Of a stretch of 64,000 nt of DNA, positions 15,509 through 24,762 are shown one piece after another. Positions within the stretch are counted from its first letter, which is position 1; each line of letters begins with the position of its first letter. The notes beneath the pieces were generated by a model. It was given only the letters and a program-made list of their open reading frames with translations, ran no database searches and was not told the origin of the DNA. Source of the stretch: Streptococcus oralis ATCC 35037 (GTDB lineage: Bacteria; Bacillota; Bacilli; Lactobacillales; Streptococcaceae); the NCBI RefSeq assembly GCF_900637025.1, contig NZ_LR134336.1, positions 946,001 to 1,010,000 of the forward strand, written 5' to 3'. The translations under genes were made by a program, and so were the position numbers.

Positions 15509-17215
15509 TTATTTATTTTTCTTTGGTGAATGGATAGCCATTCCTAGAACATCCGCAAATGCTTCGTACATAACTTCAGAGTAGGTTGGGTGTCCGTGGA
15601 TGGTCTTCAGCATTTCCTCAACAGTGATTTCCATTTCGATAATGCTTGATGCCTCGTTAATCAATTCTGCGGCTGCAGGACCAATGATGTGCACACCAAG
15701 GATTTCCCCGTATTTCTTATCAGCGATAACTTTTACGAAACCTTGAGCAGCATCAGATGCAATGGCACGACCGTTGGCTGCAAAGTTGAATTTACCGATG
15801 GCTACATCGTATTTCTCACGCGCTTGTTCTTCAGTCAAACCTACTGCTGCTACTTCAGGAAGAGTATAGATGGCTGCAGGAGTCAAGTTCAATTTGGCAA
15901 CAGCATGATTTCCTTTGAGGGCATTTTCAGCAGCAACTTCACCCATGCGGAAGGCTGCGTGCGCCAACATCTTAGTACCGTTGATGTCACCTGGTGCGTA
16001 AATACCTGGAACAGAAGTTTCCATGTATTCGTTGACCTTGATACGTCCACGATCCAACTCAAACTCAACATCGCCAATTCCTTCGAGGTCTGGCACACGA
16101 CCGATTGAAAGAAGAGCTTTGCTAGCGATGATGTCGTCTTTTCCTTCAATCTTGATACGAAGTTGACCATTTTCTTCGATGATTTCTTGCAATTTTGTAC
16201 CTGTTAAGATAGTCATACCTTTGCGTTCCAAAATCAAGCGAAGATTCTTAGACACTTCCGCATCCATAGCTGGCACGATACGGTCCATCATTTCGATAAC
16301 AGTTACTTTTGAACCAAATGTCATGAATGCTTGGCCGAGTTCGATACCGACAACCCCACCACCGATGATTACGAGGCTTTCTGGAACTTCGTTCATTTCA
16401 AGAATATCATCGCTGGTCATCACAAGTGGAGATTCCATACCAGGGACGTTAATCTTGCTGACTTTTGAACCACCAGCAAGGATAATTTTCTTGGTTTCAA
16501 GCAATTCAGAACCATCTACCAAGACATTCTTGTCTTTAGTGATTGTACCAACACCCTTATGAACAGTAACTCCGTAGCTACGAAGAAGACCCGCAACACC
16601 ACCTACCAAGGTATTGACAACTTTAGATTTAGTTTCTAAAAGTTTATCCATATCTACAGTGAAGTTTGGATTTTCAATGACAATACCACGGTTTGCTGCA
16701 TGACCGATGTTTTCGATGATTTCAGCGTTGTGAAGGTAGGTCTTAGTTGGGATACATCCACGGTTCAAGCAGGTTCCACCGAGTTCAGATTTCTCAACAA
16801 GGGCAACCTTACCACCGAGTTGAGCAGCTTTAATGGCTGCTACATATCCAGCAGGACCTCCACCAATCACAACGATATCAAAGGCATCATCGCTCTTGCC
16901 GTCGTCGTTTGAAGCACTAGCTGCAGGTACAGGTTTTGATTCTGGCGCAGCAGCTCCAGCTGTTGGGATATTTTCCCCTTCTTCACCAAGGTAACCGATA
17001 ACTTCAGTCACTGGGACAGTTTCACCATCTCCTTTGAGGATGGCAATCAAGTACCCATCTTCTTCTGCTTCCAATTCCATGCTGACTTTGTCAGTCATGA
17101 TTTCCAAAAGGATTTCTCCTTCTTTTACAAATTCACCGACTTTCTTATTCCATTGGACGATTTGTCCTTCTGTCATATCCACGCCGGCTTTTGGCATAAT
17201 TACTTCTAAGGCCAT
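15509..17215 (-). CDS. pdhD: Dihydrolipoyl dehydrogenase (E3) with N-terminal lipoyl domain
   Basis: 568 residues, longer than a plain E3 (~470) because residues 1-80 are a lipoyl domain with the lipoylation Lys43 in TDKVSME, joined by an Ala/Pro-rich linker (85-108). The E3 part follows: FAD site VVIGGGPAGYVAA, redox disulfide GGTCLNRGC (Cys149/Cys154), NAD site VIIGGGVVGIELGQAF, and a C-terminal dimer domain with HGHPTYSE. It reoxidises dihydrolipoamide in the pyruvate dehydrogenase complex. The adjacent E2 has no lipoyl domain, so this one probably serves as the swinging arm. Gene order pdhA-B-C-D on the - strand. Confidence 0.97.
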   Translation of the reverse strand: MALEVIMPKAGVDMTEGQIVQWNKKVGEFVKEGEILLEIMTDKVSMELEAEEDGYLIAILKGDGETVPVTEVIGYLGEEGENIPTAGAAAPESKPVPAASASNDDGKSDDAFDIVVIGGGPAGYVAAIKAAQLGGKVALVEKSELGGTCLNRGCIPTKTYLHNAEIIENIGHAANRGIVIENPNFTVDMDKLLETKSKVVNTLVGGVAGLLRSYGVTVHKGVGTITKDKNVLVDGSELLETKKIILAGGSKVSKINVPGMESPLVMTSDDILEMNEVPESLVIIGGGVVGIELGQAFMTFGSKVTVIEMMDRIVPAMDAEVSKNLRLILERKGMTILTGTKLQEIIEENGQLRIKIEGKDDIIASKALLSIGRVPDLEGIGDVEFELDRGRIKVNEYMETSVPGIYAPGDINGTKMLAHAAFRMGEVAAENALKGNHAVAKLNLTPAAIYTLPEVAAVGLTEEQAREKYDVAIGKFNFAANGRAIASDAAQGFVKVIADKKYGEILGVHIIGPAAAELINEASSIIEMEITVEEMLKTIHGHPTYSEVMYEAFADVLGMAIHSPKKNK

Positions 17216-17259
17216 GTCTTACTTCCTTTATCTAAAACTCTAAAATAACAATAGCTAAC

Positions 17260-18303
17260 TTAAACCAACATTGAGATTGGGTTCTCAATTAAGGCTTTCA
17301 AGTCTTTCATAAACTTAGCACCAGCCATACCATCTACAACACGGTGGTCAATAGTTAAACCAAGGCTCATGATAGGACGAATAACAATTTCACCATTGAC
17401 AACTACAGGTTTTTCAACTGTTGAGCTAACTCCGAGGATAGCTGAGTTTGGTTGGTTAATAATCGGACCAAAGGACTGAACGCCAAACATTCCCAAGTTA
17501 CTAATTGTGAAGGTTGAATTTTGCAGTTCGCTTGGAGCCAATTTACCATCCAAGGTACGACCAATTACATCCTTAAAGGCAACAACCAACTCTGACAAGC
17601 TCATTTTTTCAGCATTATAGACAACAGGCGTCATCAATCCGTTATCCATCCCAACCGCCATCGCAAGGTTGACATAGTTATGAGTGATAATGGTCTTGCC
17701 GTCTTCTGTCAATGAAGCGTTGATGTATGGGTGTTTCATCAATGTTTTCACAACAGCGAGTGAAAGAAGGTCTGTTACAGTAGTCTTCTTACTAGTCGCT
17801 TCCATAATTGGCTCAAGAACCTTCTTACGAAGAGCCAACATTTCTGACATATCGACATCATAGTTGAGTGTGAAAGTTGGCGCAGTTAGGTAAGATTCAA
17901 CCATACGTTGTGCGATAACCTTACGCATTGGTGTCATTGGAATACGCTCAATCTCACCATAAGGAGTGATAGTGTCTGGAACTTCTTCCACTTTTTCGAT
18001 TTGAGCAGGAGACTTGATGGTGTCGTTTTCGATATTTTCAGGAAGTAAGGCCAAAACGTCCTTCTTCATGATTTTACCACGATGACCTGTTCCTTGGATT
18101 TCCTGCCAAGCAATGTTATGTTCGAGGGCAATTCGTTTTGCAAGTGGCGAAATGCGAACCACATTTGTGTCTTTATAAGTTTCCACGTCTTCTTTGTGGA
18201 CACGACCGTTTGCACCTGAGCCAGAAACGTCGTAGAGGTTGATCCCTAGATCATCCGCTAACTTTCTAGCCGCAGGAGTCGCTCTTAGCTTGTCATCAGC
18301 CAT
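17260..18303 (-). CDS. pdhC: Pyruvate dehydrogenase E2, dihydrolipoamide acetyltransferase lacking a lipoyl domain
   Basis: 347 residues. The usual N-terminal lipoyl domain is absent; the protein begins with two tandem peripheral-subunit-binding domains (RATPAARKLADDLGI..., about 6-42, and RISPLAKRIALEHNI..., about 50-86). The catalytic acetyltransferase domain follows with DHRVVDG (His320). This reduced form also occurs in pneumococcus-like streptococci. GGAG lies 5 bp before the ATG. A 448-bp repeat-bearing gap precedes it. Confidence 0.93.
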   Translation of the reverse strand: MADDKLRATPAARKLADDLGINLYDVSGSGANGRVHKEDVETYKDTNVVRISPLAKRIALEHNIAWQEIQGTGHRGKIMKKDVLALLPENIENDTIKSPAQIEKVEEVPDTITPYGEIERIPMTPMRKVIAQRMVESYLTAPTFTLNYDVDMSEMLALRKKVLEPIMEATSKKTTVTDLLSLAVVKTLMKHPYINASLTEDGKTIITHNYVNLAMAVGMDNGLMTPVVYNAEKMSLSELVVAFKDVIGRTLDGKLAPSELQNSTFTISNLGMFGVQSFGPIINQPNSAILGVSSTVEKPVVVNGEIVIRPIMSLGLTIDHRVVDGMAGAKFMKDLKALIENPISMLV

Positions 18304-18332
18304 GACCTCTCCAATTCTATACTAAGATATTA

Positions 18333-18437
18333 AGGACGAAGAGGGCAATGAAAAAATAGGAGATTGACGATGTGTTCGATGAACACAAGGAAATCTATAT
18401 TTTTTTCACAGACCTCCGTCCGAATTCAATTACATGA
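18333..18437. repeat. Dispersed intergenic repeat, copy 1
   Basis: Core: GAAAAAATAGGAGATTGACG, then a hairpin (TGTTCGATGAACA), AAGGAAATC and a T-rich run. It aligns with copies at 18441-18551 and 32244-32350. Not BOX or RUP as I know them. Confidence 0.55.
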
Positions 18438-18440
18438 TGC

Positions 18441-18551
18441 AAAGGGCGTTTAAAAGCGACCGAAAAATAGGAAATCGACGCTGGCTTCGATGAAGCCAAG
18501 GAGATTTATCTTTTTTCCGAGCTTTTAGCCCGTGTTCAACTCTACAAGTAA
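18441..18551. repeat. Dispersed intergenic repeat, copy 2
   Basis: AAAGGGCGTTTAAAAGC, GAAAAATAGGAAATCGACG, hairpin GGCTTCGATGAAGCC, AAGGAGATTT, T6, then AGCTTTTAGCCCGTGTTCAA. Shares both ends with copy 3 at 32244. Confidence 0.6.
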
Positions 18552-18751
18552 CTTGGACACGAAACGCGTCTCAAGTTACTACGGTTGCCGCTATTAGGCG
18601 GTCAACCTAGTAGACTTACTAAGTTTTTTGTCGAATATGATTGATTCGTCAAAAAACTGTCGCAACTTTATATACAACTTGGATACAAAACATAACTCAA
18701 GTTACTAAAGTTAAAAAAATTAAAATTTTACATAATTTAATTTATGTGATA

Positions 18752-19744
18752 TCATTCTTTGTTATAAGTCTTACGGATTGCATCTTTGATGCTTTCAACT
18801 GTTGGAATCATTGCATTTTCAAGGTTTTGCGCGTAAGGCATTGGCACATCTTCTCCTGCACAACGGCGGATTGGTGCATCTAGATAGTCAAATGCTTCTG
18901 ATTCTGAAATAATAGCTGAAATCTCTCCGATATAGCCACTTGTTTTGTGGGCGTCGTTGACCAGAACGACCTTACCAGTCTTCTTCACTGAGTTAATGAT
19001 GATATCCTTATCAAGTGGAACGAGGGTACGTGGGTCCACAATTTCAACTGAAATTCCCTCTTCTGCTAATTCTTCAGCAGCTTGAACCACACGGCGAAGC
19101 ATTTTACCATAAGTAACGACTGTTACATCTGTACCTTCACGTTTGATTTCACCAACTCCAAGTGGGATTGTGTAGTCTGGATCAACTGGCACTTCCCCTT
19201 TTTGGTTAAATTCTGACTTGTATTCAAGGATGATAACTGGGTTGTTATCACGGATAGAAGACTTGAGCAGTCCTTTCATGTCCGCAGGCGTACCTGGAGC
19301 TACAACCTTGAGACCAGGGATGTGTGTAAACCAAGACTCTAGAGATTGCGAGTGCTGGGCCGCAGAACCAACTCCGTTACCAGCTGCACAACGGACAGTC
19401 ATTGGAACCTGACCTTTACCACCAAACATATAACGTGTTTTAGCAGCTTGGTTGACGATATTATCCATGGCAATAACCGAGAAGTCCATGAAGGTCATAT
19501 CGACAATTGGACGAAGTCCTGTCATGGCTGCTCCTGCTGCTGCTCCCGAGATGGCAGCTTCAGAAATCGGACAGTCACGGACACGTTCTGGACCAAATTC
19601 TTCGAGCATTCCAACAGAAGTTCCGAAGTCTCCTCCGAAGACACCGACGTCTTCTCCCATCAAGAATACATTTTCATCGCGACGCATTTCCTCAGACATA
19701 GCAAGGATAATGGTGTCACGGAACGACATTGTTTTTGTTTCCAT
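18752..19744 (-). CDS. pdhB: Pyruvate dehydrogenase E1 component, beta subunit
   Basis: 330 residues from the ATG at 19744 (METKTMSFRDTI), which follows AAGGAG; an in-frame ATG at 19783 lies inside pdhA and has no ribosome site. Transketolase-type central and C-terminal domains: MGEDVGVFGGDFG, RCPISEAAISG-type segment (DCPISEAAISGAA), and the C-terminal VVLVNDAHKTSGYIGEIS. With PdhA it decarboxylates pyruvate using TPP and acetylates the lipoyl arm. 16 bp after pdhA. Confidence 0.96.
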   Translation of the reverse strand: METKTMSFRDTIILAMSEEMRRDENVFLMGEDVGVFGGDFGTSVGMLEEFGPERVRDCPISEAAISGAAAGAAMTGLRPIVDMTFMDFSVIAMDNIVNQAAKTRYMFGGKGQVPMTVRCAAGNGVGSAAQHSQSLESWFTHIPGLKVVAPGTPADMKGLLKSSIRDNNPVIILEYKSEFNQKGEVPVDPDYTIPLGVGEIKREGTDVTVVTYGKMLRRVVQAAEELAEEGISVEIVDPRTLVPLDKDIIINSVKKTGKVVLVNDAHKTSGYIGEISAIISESEAFDYLDAPIRRCAGEDVPMPYAQNLENAMIPTVESIKDAIRKTYNKE

Positions 19745-19760
19745 TTTTATCTCTTTCTCC

Positions 19761-20729
19761 TTAGTCTGCGTAAATATCTTCAAATGCTGATTCTAGTGGT
19801 GGGAATGGGCTTTCTTCTGCAAATTTAACAGAAGCTTCTACTGCTTCCTTGACTTGTGCTTGAATTTCTTCCAATTCTTCTGCACTTGCAATATTGTTTT
19901 CAATGAGGTATTTGCGAAGGTTTTCGATTGGGTCTTTTTGTTTCCACAATTCCACTTCTTCACGGGTACGATATTTACCAGGGTCAGATGATGAGTGACC
20001 AAGCCAGCGATAGGTTACACTTTCGATCAAGACTGGGCCATTGCCACCACGAACATGATCTACTGCTTTCTTAAATCCTTCATAGACATCGATGACATTG
20101 TTTCCATCTTCGATAAACATTCCAGGAATTCCGTAAGCAGCACTACGTTGATGGATGTGCTCTACATTGGTCATTTTCTTGATATCCGCAGAAATTCCAT
20201 AACCGTTGTTAATGCAGTAGAAAATAACAGGAAGTTTCCAAATAGAAGCCATGTTCACTGCTTCGTGGAAAACACCTTCGTTGGTCGCGCCATCTCCAAA
20301 GAAGCAGACAACGATTTTACCAGTATGTTGCATTTGCTGACTGAGGGCTGCACCGACAGCGATTCCCATACCACCACCTACGATACCATTTGCACCGAGG
20401 TTCCCAGCATCTAGGTCGGCGATGTGCATAGAACCACCTTTTCCTTTACAGGTTCCAGTGTATTTTCCAAGGATTTCAGCCATCATTCCGTTAAGGTCAA
20501 TCCCCTTAGCAATAGCTTGCCCGTGTCCACGGTGATTTGAGGTAATCAGATCATCTGGATTAAGAGCCAGCATTGCTCCGACGTTAGCAGCTTCCTCTCC
20601 GACAGAAAAGTGAGTCATACCGGGAACTTTCCCCTTTTTCACTAACTGAGCAATTTTTAAGTCCATGCGACGGATTTCTTCCATCTTACGGAACATCTCT
20701 AGCAAAAGATTCTTATCTAAAGTTGACAT
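19761..20729 (-). CDS. pdhA: Pyruvate dehydrogenase E1 component, alpha subunit
   Basis: 322 residues with the thiamine-pyrophosphate motif GDGATNEGVFHEAVNMA...NN and the phosphorylation-loop-like HRGHGQAIAKG and YRWLGHSSSDPGKYR segments of E1 alpha. First gene of the four-gene pdh operon, with its own strong promoter. It converts pyruvate to hydroxyethyl-TPP with PdhB. Confidence 0.96.
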   Translation of the reverse strand: MSTLDKNLLLEMFRKMEEIRRMDLKIAQLVKKGKVPGMTHFSVGEEAANVGAMLALNPDDLITSNHRGHGQAIAKGIDLNGMMAEILGKYTGTCKGKGGSMHIADLDAGNLGANGIVGGGMGIAVGAALSQQMQHTGKIVVCFFGDGATNEGVFHEAVNMASIWKLPVIFYCINNGYGISADIKKMTNVEHIHQRSAAYGIPGMFIEDGNNVIDVYEGFKKAVDHVRGGNGPVLIESVTYRWLGHSSSDPGKYRTREEVELWKQKDPIENLRKYLIENNIASAEELEEIQAQVKEAVEASVKFAEESPFPPLESAFEDIYAD

Positions 20730-20763
20730 AATCTTGCCTTTCTAACTTTGTTCTTACCTTACT

Positions 20764-20792
20764 ATTTTACCTTTTTTAGTATACACTGTCAA
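20764..20792 (-). promoter_or_regulatory. pdh operon promoter
   Basis: Consensus -35 TTGACA (20787-20792), 17-bp spacer, -10 TAAAAT (20764-20769), about 35 bp before pdhA. Confidence 0.85.
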
Positions 20793-20830
20793 AGTATATG
20801 GCTAATAAAATTTCACAATATAAAAAAATA

Positions 20831-20852
20831 AATCCCTGTTAAAACAGGGATT
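20831..20852 (-). terminator. Terminator after the MATE transporter gene
   Basis: AATCCCTGTT / AACAGGGATT 10-bp stem, followed on the - strand by TATTTTTTT. It lies between the MATE gene stop and the pdh promoter. Confidence 0.85.
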
Positions 20853-20908
20853 CTCTCTAGTTAGAGCATTTTTTCACAAAGTTGTTTTTTCAGGATAATT
20901 TCTTAAAA

Positions 20909-22249
20909 TTAGCTCAATCTTTTCATTACGGTTTTCAAACGCCATTGATACAAACAACCAGAAACAATCAAGCTGGCAATTAACCCAATCCAGTAAGCAA
21001 ATGCCCCTAAGTCAATTACCTGATCTAGTAGGTATCCTAGAGGTATCGCTACTCCCCAATACCCGATTAGACCAAGATAGAAAGGAACGATAGTGTCCTT
21101 ATACCCTCTTAAAATTCCTTGGAGCGGAGCCGCAAAGGTATCAGCTAGCTGGAAAAAGAGACTGTAGGTTAGAAATACAGCAGTTGTTTCAATGAACTGA
21201 GGGTCATTTCCATATAAACTTGCTACACGATCTCTAAAAATGTAGAGAAAAGACAGGGTAAGACCTGCAAAAATAAGGGCGGTTACTCTCCCTATACGAG
21301 CATAGATTTTTGCATCCTCAAAACGTTTAGCCCCCACCTCGTAAGACACAACAATCGCCATAGCAGAGGAAATACTCATGGGGAAAGCGTACATGAGGCT
21401 CGAAAAGTTCATAGCTGACTGGTGGCTAGCGATGATGAGTGATGAAAACTTAGCCATGATTAGTCCCACCACGGAGAAAATAGCCACTTCCGCAAATACG
21501 GTTCCTCCGATTGGTAGACCTAACCGAACACCTTCCTTGATTTTATCTATATTGAATGGAATCCGTTTTTCAAGATGTAACGTTTTTAATCTTTCCTGTT
21601 TGAACAAAACAAGCAGGGAAATACCCAATAAAACCCAATAGGCTAGTGAAGTTCCTAGCCCTGCTCCTGCGCCACCAAGCTCAGGGAAACCGAAAGCTCC
21701 ATATATCAAAAGATAGTTAAAACCACTATTGAGCGGAAGTAATAGGAGCATGAGGTACATAGATAGCTTGGTCAATCCAAGAGAATCCAACAAAGAGCGA
21801 ATGACACTGAACAGCAACAAGGGAATAATTCCAATAGACAGGTACCAAAGATAGGAAACTGCAACTGCCGCCACTTGAACTTCTAGTCCGATGTTGTTTA
21901 AGACAGGGGGGGCTAAAAATACTACCATTCCAAGCAAGACCAAAGACAGTCCGAAAGCTAAATAGATGAATTGGTAAAAGTCAGATGCCACTTCCTCCTT
22001 TTTGCCCCGTCCCAGATGATGGCCTATAATGGGAACCATGGCCGAAACAATCCCTGTTAAAAAAGTAAAGAAAGGGTTCCATAGACTCGTTGCAGTTGAT
22101 ACTCCTGCCAAGTCCATGGTATTGTACTGCCCAGTCATGGTTGTATCAACAAAAGAGGCAGAATAATTGGCAAATTGATAGATCAGAATAGGGAAAAATA
22201 TCTTAAGAAATAAGACAAACTTGTCTTTAAATTGATGGGTTGGATACAT
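20909..22249 (-). CDS. MATE-family multidrug efflux transporter
   Basis: 446 residues, about 12 hydrophobic segments in two similar halves, with MATE signature segments (DTTMTGQYNTMDLAGVSTA; PIGGTVFAEVAIFSVVGLI; GILRGYKDTIVPF). It exports cationic drugs in exchange for Na+ or H+. It stands alone with its own terminator; the upstream gene pyrC starts a separate unit on the same strand. Confidence 0.93.
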   Translation of the reverse strand: MYPTHQFKDKFVLFLKIFFPILIYQFANYSASFVDTTMTGQYNTMDLAGVSTATSLWNPFFTFLTGIVSAMVPIIGHHLGRGKKEEVASDFYQFIYLAFGLSLVLLGMVVFLAPPVLNNIGLEVQVAAVAVSYLWYLSIGIIPLLLFSVIRSLLDSLGLTKLSMYLMLLLLPLNSGFNYLLIYGAFGFPELGGAGAGLGTSLAYWVLLGISLLVLFKQERLKTLHLEKRIPFNIDKIKEGVRLGLPIGGTVFAEVAIFSVVGLIMAKFSSLIIASHQSAMNFSSLMYAFPMSISSAMAIVVSYEVGAKRFEDAKIYARIGRVTALIFAGLTLSFLYIFRDRVASLYGNDPQFIETTAVFLTYSLFFQLADTFAAPLQGILRGYKDTIVPFYLGLIGYWGVAIPLGYLLDQVIDLGAFAYWIGLIASLIVSGCLYQWRLKTVMKRLS

Positions 22250-22290
22250 ATACGCTCTCTATTCTTATAGTTTCTAGAGCAGAATCCCAT

Positions 22291-23559
22291 CTAGTTTTGG
22301 TAGACAATTTGTCCCTTGCAGATGGTATATTTAACCTGCCCTTTTAAAGTTTCACCGATAAATGGGGAATTAGCTGCTTTTGACGCAAAATGGGAGTCCA
22401 CAAGGCGGTCAGCCTTAGCGTCAAAGATAGTGATATCCGCTGGACCATTCTCAGCCAAGTAACCTGCTTCAAAGTTGTAAAGCTTGGCTGGATTGACAGT
22501 CATTTTTTCTAGCAATTCCATCAAGCTCAACTCACCAGCTTCCACCAAATAAGTCAAACCAAGAGAAAGAGAGGTTTCCAAACCTGTCATACCAGATGGT
22601 GCTTTGGTGATATCTTCAACATTTTTCTCATCTGCATGGTGAGGCGCGTGGTCCGTTGCGATAACTGTGATAACACCTGACTTGAGACCTTCGATAACGG
22701 CACGACGGTCTGACTCCAAACGAAGTGGAGGATTCATTTTGGCATTGCTTCCTTGAGTTAAAAGAAGAGCTTCTGTCTTAGAGAAATGCTGTGGCGCTAC
22801 TTCTGCTGTGACCTGCGCACCTAGTCCTTGAGCAAACTCCACCACCTTGACACTTTCTTCCTTAGACAAATGCTGAATGTGAACATGGGCCTTGGTTGCA
22901 TAGGCAATCATAACATCGCGCGCAATCATAGCGTACTCAGCCACTCCTGTCGCTCCACAGATATGGAAATGTTCTTTAGCGATGTTTTCGTTAAAGCCAA
23001 GAATTCCATTCAAACCTGGATCTTCCTCATGAAGGCAGATAAAGGTATTGAGTTTTTTGGCTTCTACCATTGCTTCCTTAACCACTTTACTACTTTCAAG
23101 CGGAATTCCATCATCTGAAAAACCAACGGCTCCAGCTTCTAAAAGAGCCTTAAAGTCTGTCAAGTCTTGGCCATTAAAGTTCTTGGTAATAGTCGCAACT
23201 GTCTTGACGTTAATCTTTTCCTTGGCAGCAGACTGGAGAACTTCTTTCAAAGTCTCTACGTCCGAAATGGTTGGACTAGTATTAGCCATCATGACAACGG
23301 TTGTAAAGCCACCTGCAGCGGCTGCTAGGGCCCCAGTATGAATGTCTTCTTTATGAGTTTGACCAGGTTCACGGAAATGAACATGGATATCGACTAGTCC
23401 AGGCGCAACAACAAGGCCCGTAGCATCAATTAGCTCTGCTCCTTCTTCCTTGATTTCGGCAGCTATTTTGACAATTTTCCCATCTTGCACTAAAACATCA
23501 CACACTTGATCCAAACCAGACTTGGGATCCATTACACGACCATTTTTGATTAGTAGCAT
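22291..23559 (-). CDS. pyrC: Dihydroorotase
   Basis: 422 residues of the class I amidohydrolase dihydroorotase, which closes carbamoyl-aspartate to dihydroorotate in pyrimidine synthesis. Metal-binding signatures [17 protein letters not shown] and [13 protein letters not shown] are present, plus the C-terminal SPFIGE-type segment. AAAGGAG precedes the ATG. mutX and ung lie directly upstream on the same strand with 10-12 bp gaps, so the three form an operon (ung-mutX-pyrC). Confidence 0.97.
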   Translation of the reverse strand: MLLIKNGRVMDPKSGLDQVCDVLVQDGKIVKIAAEIKEEGAELIDATGLVVAPGLVDIHVHFREPGQTHKEDIHTGALAAAAGGFTTVVMMANTSPTISDVETLKEVLQSAAKEKINVKTVATITKNFNGQDLTDFKALLEAGAVGFSDDGIPLESSKVVKEAMVEAKKLNTFICLHEEDPGLNGILGFNENIAKEHFHICGATGVAEYAMIARDVMIAYATKAHVHIQHLSKEESVKVVEFAQGLGAQVTAEVAPQHFSKTEALLLTQGSNAKMNPPLRLESDRRAVIEGLKSGVITVIATDHAPHHADEKNVEDITKAPSGMTGLETSLSLGLTYLVEAGELSLMELLEKMTVNPAKLYNFEAGYLAENGPADITIFDAKADRLVDSHFASKAANSPFIGETLKGQVKYTICKGQIVYQN

Positions 23560-23571
23560 CTGCTTTCTCCT

Positions 23572-24036
23572 TTATTCATAGAAATCAACTTGGGTATCCA
23601 ACAATTTATCCCCATCATAAACAAACTTTGCTGAAAAGAAAGGTTTATCTTCTAAAAGCCACTCAACAAAGGTGTGATCACCCTCCCAAGTTGGCTTGCT
23701 TAAGACTTCATCATAGGGAACCCATTCTAAGGTCCCCTCATTGCAGTCAATCAAGTCACCCTCGAACTCTGTCACCTTAAAAACATAGGTGTACCAGTCT
23801 AAATCTGGCGTAAATTCAGGAAAAGTGATAACACCTTTAAGTACTGGCTTGGCTTTGAGCCCTGTTTCTTCGAGGATTTCACGCGCTGCACATTCCTGTG
23901 GAGTCTCACCTCGCTCTAGCTTTCCACCCACACCAATCCATTTGCCTTCATGGACATCGTTGGGCTTCTTATTGCGATGGAGCATGAGCAGTTCTTTTCC
24001 GTTATCAATGTAGCAAATCGTCGCTAACTGAGGCAT
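23572..24036 (-). CDS. mutX: Nudix hydrolase MutX (8-oxo-dGTP diphosphatase)
   Basis: 154 residues with a Nudix box GGKLERGETPQECAAREILEETGL (consensus GX5EX7REUXEEXGU) near residues 35-58. The streptococcal MutX orthologue sanitises oxidised dGTP and prevents A:T to C:G transversions. It lies between ung and pyrC; neighbouring ung also protects DNA, so the operon pairs two repair functions with pyrimidine synthesis. Confidence 0.92.
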   Translation of the reverse strand: MPQLATICYIDNGKELLMLHRNKKPNDVHEGKWIGVGGKLERGETPQECAAREILEETGLKAKPVLKGVITFPEFTPDLDWYTYVFKVTEFEGDLIDCNEGTLEWVPYDEVLSKPTWEGDHTFVEWLLEDKPFFSAKFVYDGDKLLDTQVDFYE

Positions 24037-24045
24037 ATTCTCTCC

Positions 24046-24699
24046 TTATCTAAACCAATCGATTGGCACTTGTCCTGTCTCTTTTAAGAATGCATTGGCC
24101 TTGGAAAAAGGCTTGGAACCCCAAAATCCTCTATAAACCGATAAAGGACTAGGATGGGCTGATTCGATAACCAAGTGGTGAGGATTGGTAACCAAGGCCT
24201 TCTTCTTGCGTGCATAAGCACCCCAGAGTACAAAGACTACAGGTCTGTCTAGATTATTGACAACCCGAATCACAGCATCTGTAAATGGCTCCCATATCTG
24301 CCCAGCATGACCATTGGCCTGCCCAGCAGGAACCGTCAAGCAAGCATTGAGAAGCAAGACTCCCTGCTCAGCCCAAGACGTCAAATCATGAGATTTCTTA
24401 ACGCCGATATCATCTGACAATTCTTTTAAAATGTTTTGCAAGGACGGCGGAGCTGGGATTGAGTCAGGTACAGAAAAACTCAAACCCTGCGCTTGACCTG
24501 GCCCGTGATAGGGGTCTTGCCCTAGAATCACCACCTTCACTTCTTCAAGCGGTGTAGTCAAGAGAGCCTGAAAAACTTTTTCCTTAGGTGGATAAACAGT
24601 TCCCTGAGCATAGACCTGTTCCATAAATTGATTGATTTTCCCAAAATAACCTTCAGGTAATTGCTCCTTAATCAAAGCATGCCATGATGAGTGTTGCAT
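24046..24699 (-). CDS. ung: Uracil-DNA glycosylase
   Basis: 217 residues starting at the ATG at 24699 ([14 protein letters not shown]), which has GAAGGAG 6 bp upstream. The longer frame to 24714 would begin within a few bases of the transcription start. Family 1 UDG signatures: [18 protein letters not shown] with the catalytic Asp, [17 protein letters not shown] and the [21 protein letters not shown]-intercalation loop. Removes uracil from DNA. Confidence 0.95.
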   Translation of the reverse strand: MQHSSWHALIKEQLPEGYFGKINQFMEQVYAQGTVYPPKEKVFQALLTTPLEEVKVVILGQDPYHGPGQAQGLSFSVPDSIPAPPSLQNILKELSDDIGVKKSHDLTSWAEQGVLLLNACLTVPAGQANGHAGQIWEPFTDAVIRVVNNLDRPVVFVLWGAYARKKKALVTNPHHLVIESAHPSPLSVYRGFWGSKPFSKANAFLKETGQVPIDWFR

Positions 24700-24727
24700 C
24701 GCCAACTCCTTCATTTTTACTGCCTCT

Positions 24728-24733
24728 ATTATA
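24728..24733 (-). promoter_or_regulatory. -10 box for ung-mutX-pyrC
   Basis: Perfect TATAAT on the - strand directly after the terminator T run of the preceding gene. The -35 position (TGGTTT) is weak and lies inside the terminator stem. Confidence 0.5.
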
Positions 24734-24735
24734 GC

Positions 24736-24762
24736 AAAAAGTGGCTATCTAAACCACTTTTT
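24736..24762 (-). terminator. Terminator overlapping the HAD hydrolase stop
   Basis: Stem AAAAAGTGG / CCACTTTTT with a 9-nt loop and T5. It begins at the stop codon of the HAD gene and ends just before the ung -10 box. Confidence 0.75.

Larger units (their letters stand above)
18304..18751. other. Repeat-rich noncoding gap inside the pdh operon
   Basis: 448 bp between pdhB and pdhC without a credible ORF. It holds two copies of a ~105-bp dispersed repeat, two related AGTAACTTG/CAAGTTACT inverted-repeat segments (18546-18580, and a degenerate one near 18671-18706), and a 15-bp stem with one mismatch (18622-18658, arms AGTTTTTTGTCGAAT / ATTCGTCAAAAAACT). Such hairpins could attenuate or process the pdh transcript. 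I find no trace of a lost lipoyl domain here. Confidence 0.6.

Noticed and set aside
17260..18303. pdhC as a frameshifted E2 that lost its lipoyl domain recently
   Set aside because: The start has a proper ribosome site, the upstream gap shows no lipoyl-coding remnant, and this short form is usual in related streptococci.
18304..18751. BOX or RUP element in the pdh gap
   Set aside because: I could not match the boxA/boxC or RUP sequences I remember; left as an unnamed repeat.
19346..19828. 160-codon + strand open frame opposite pdhB/pdhA
   Set aside because: Cys/His/Ser-rich nonsense translation typical of antisense of a codon-biased gene.
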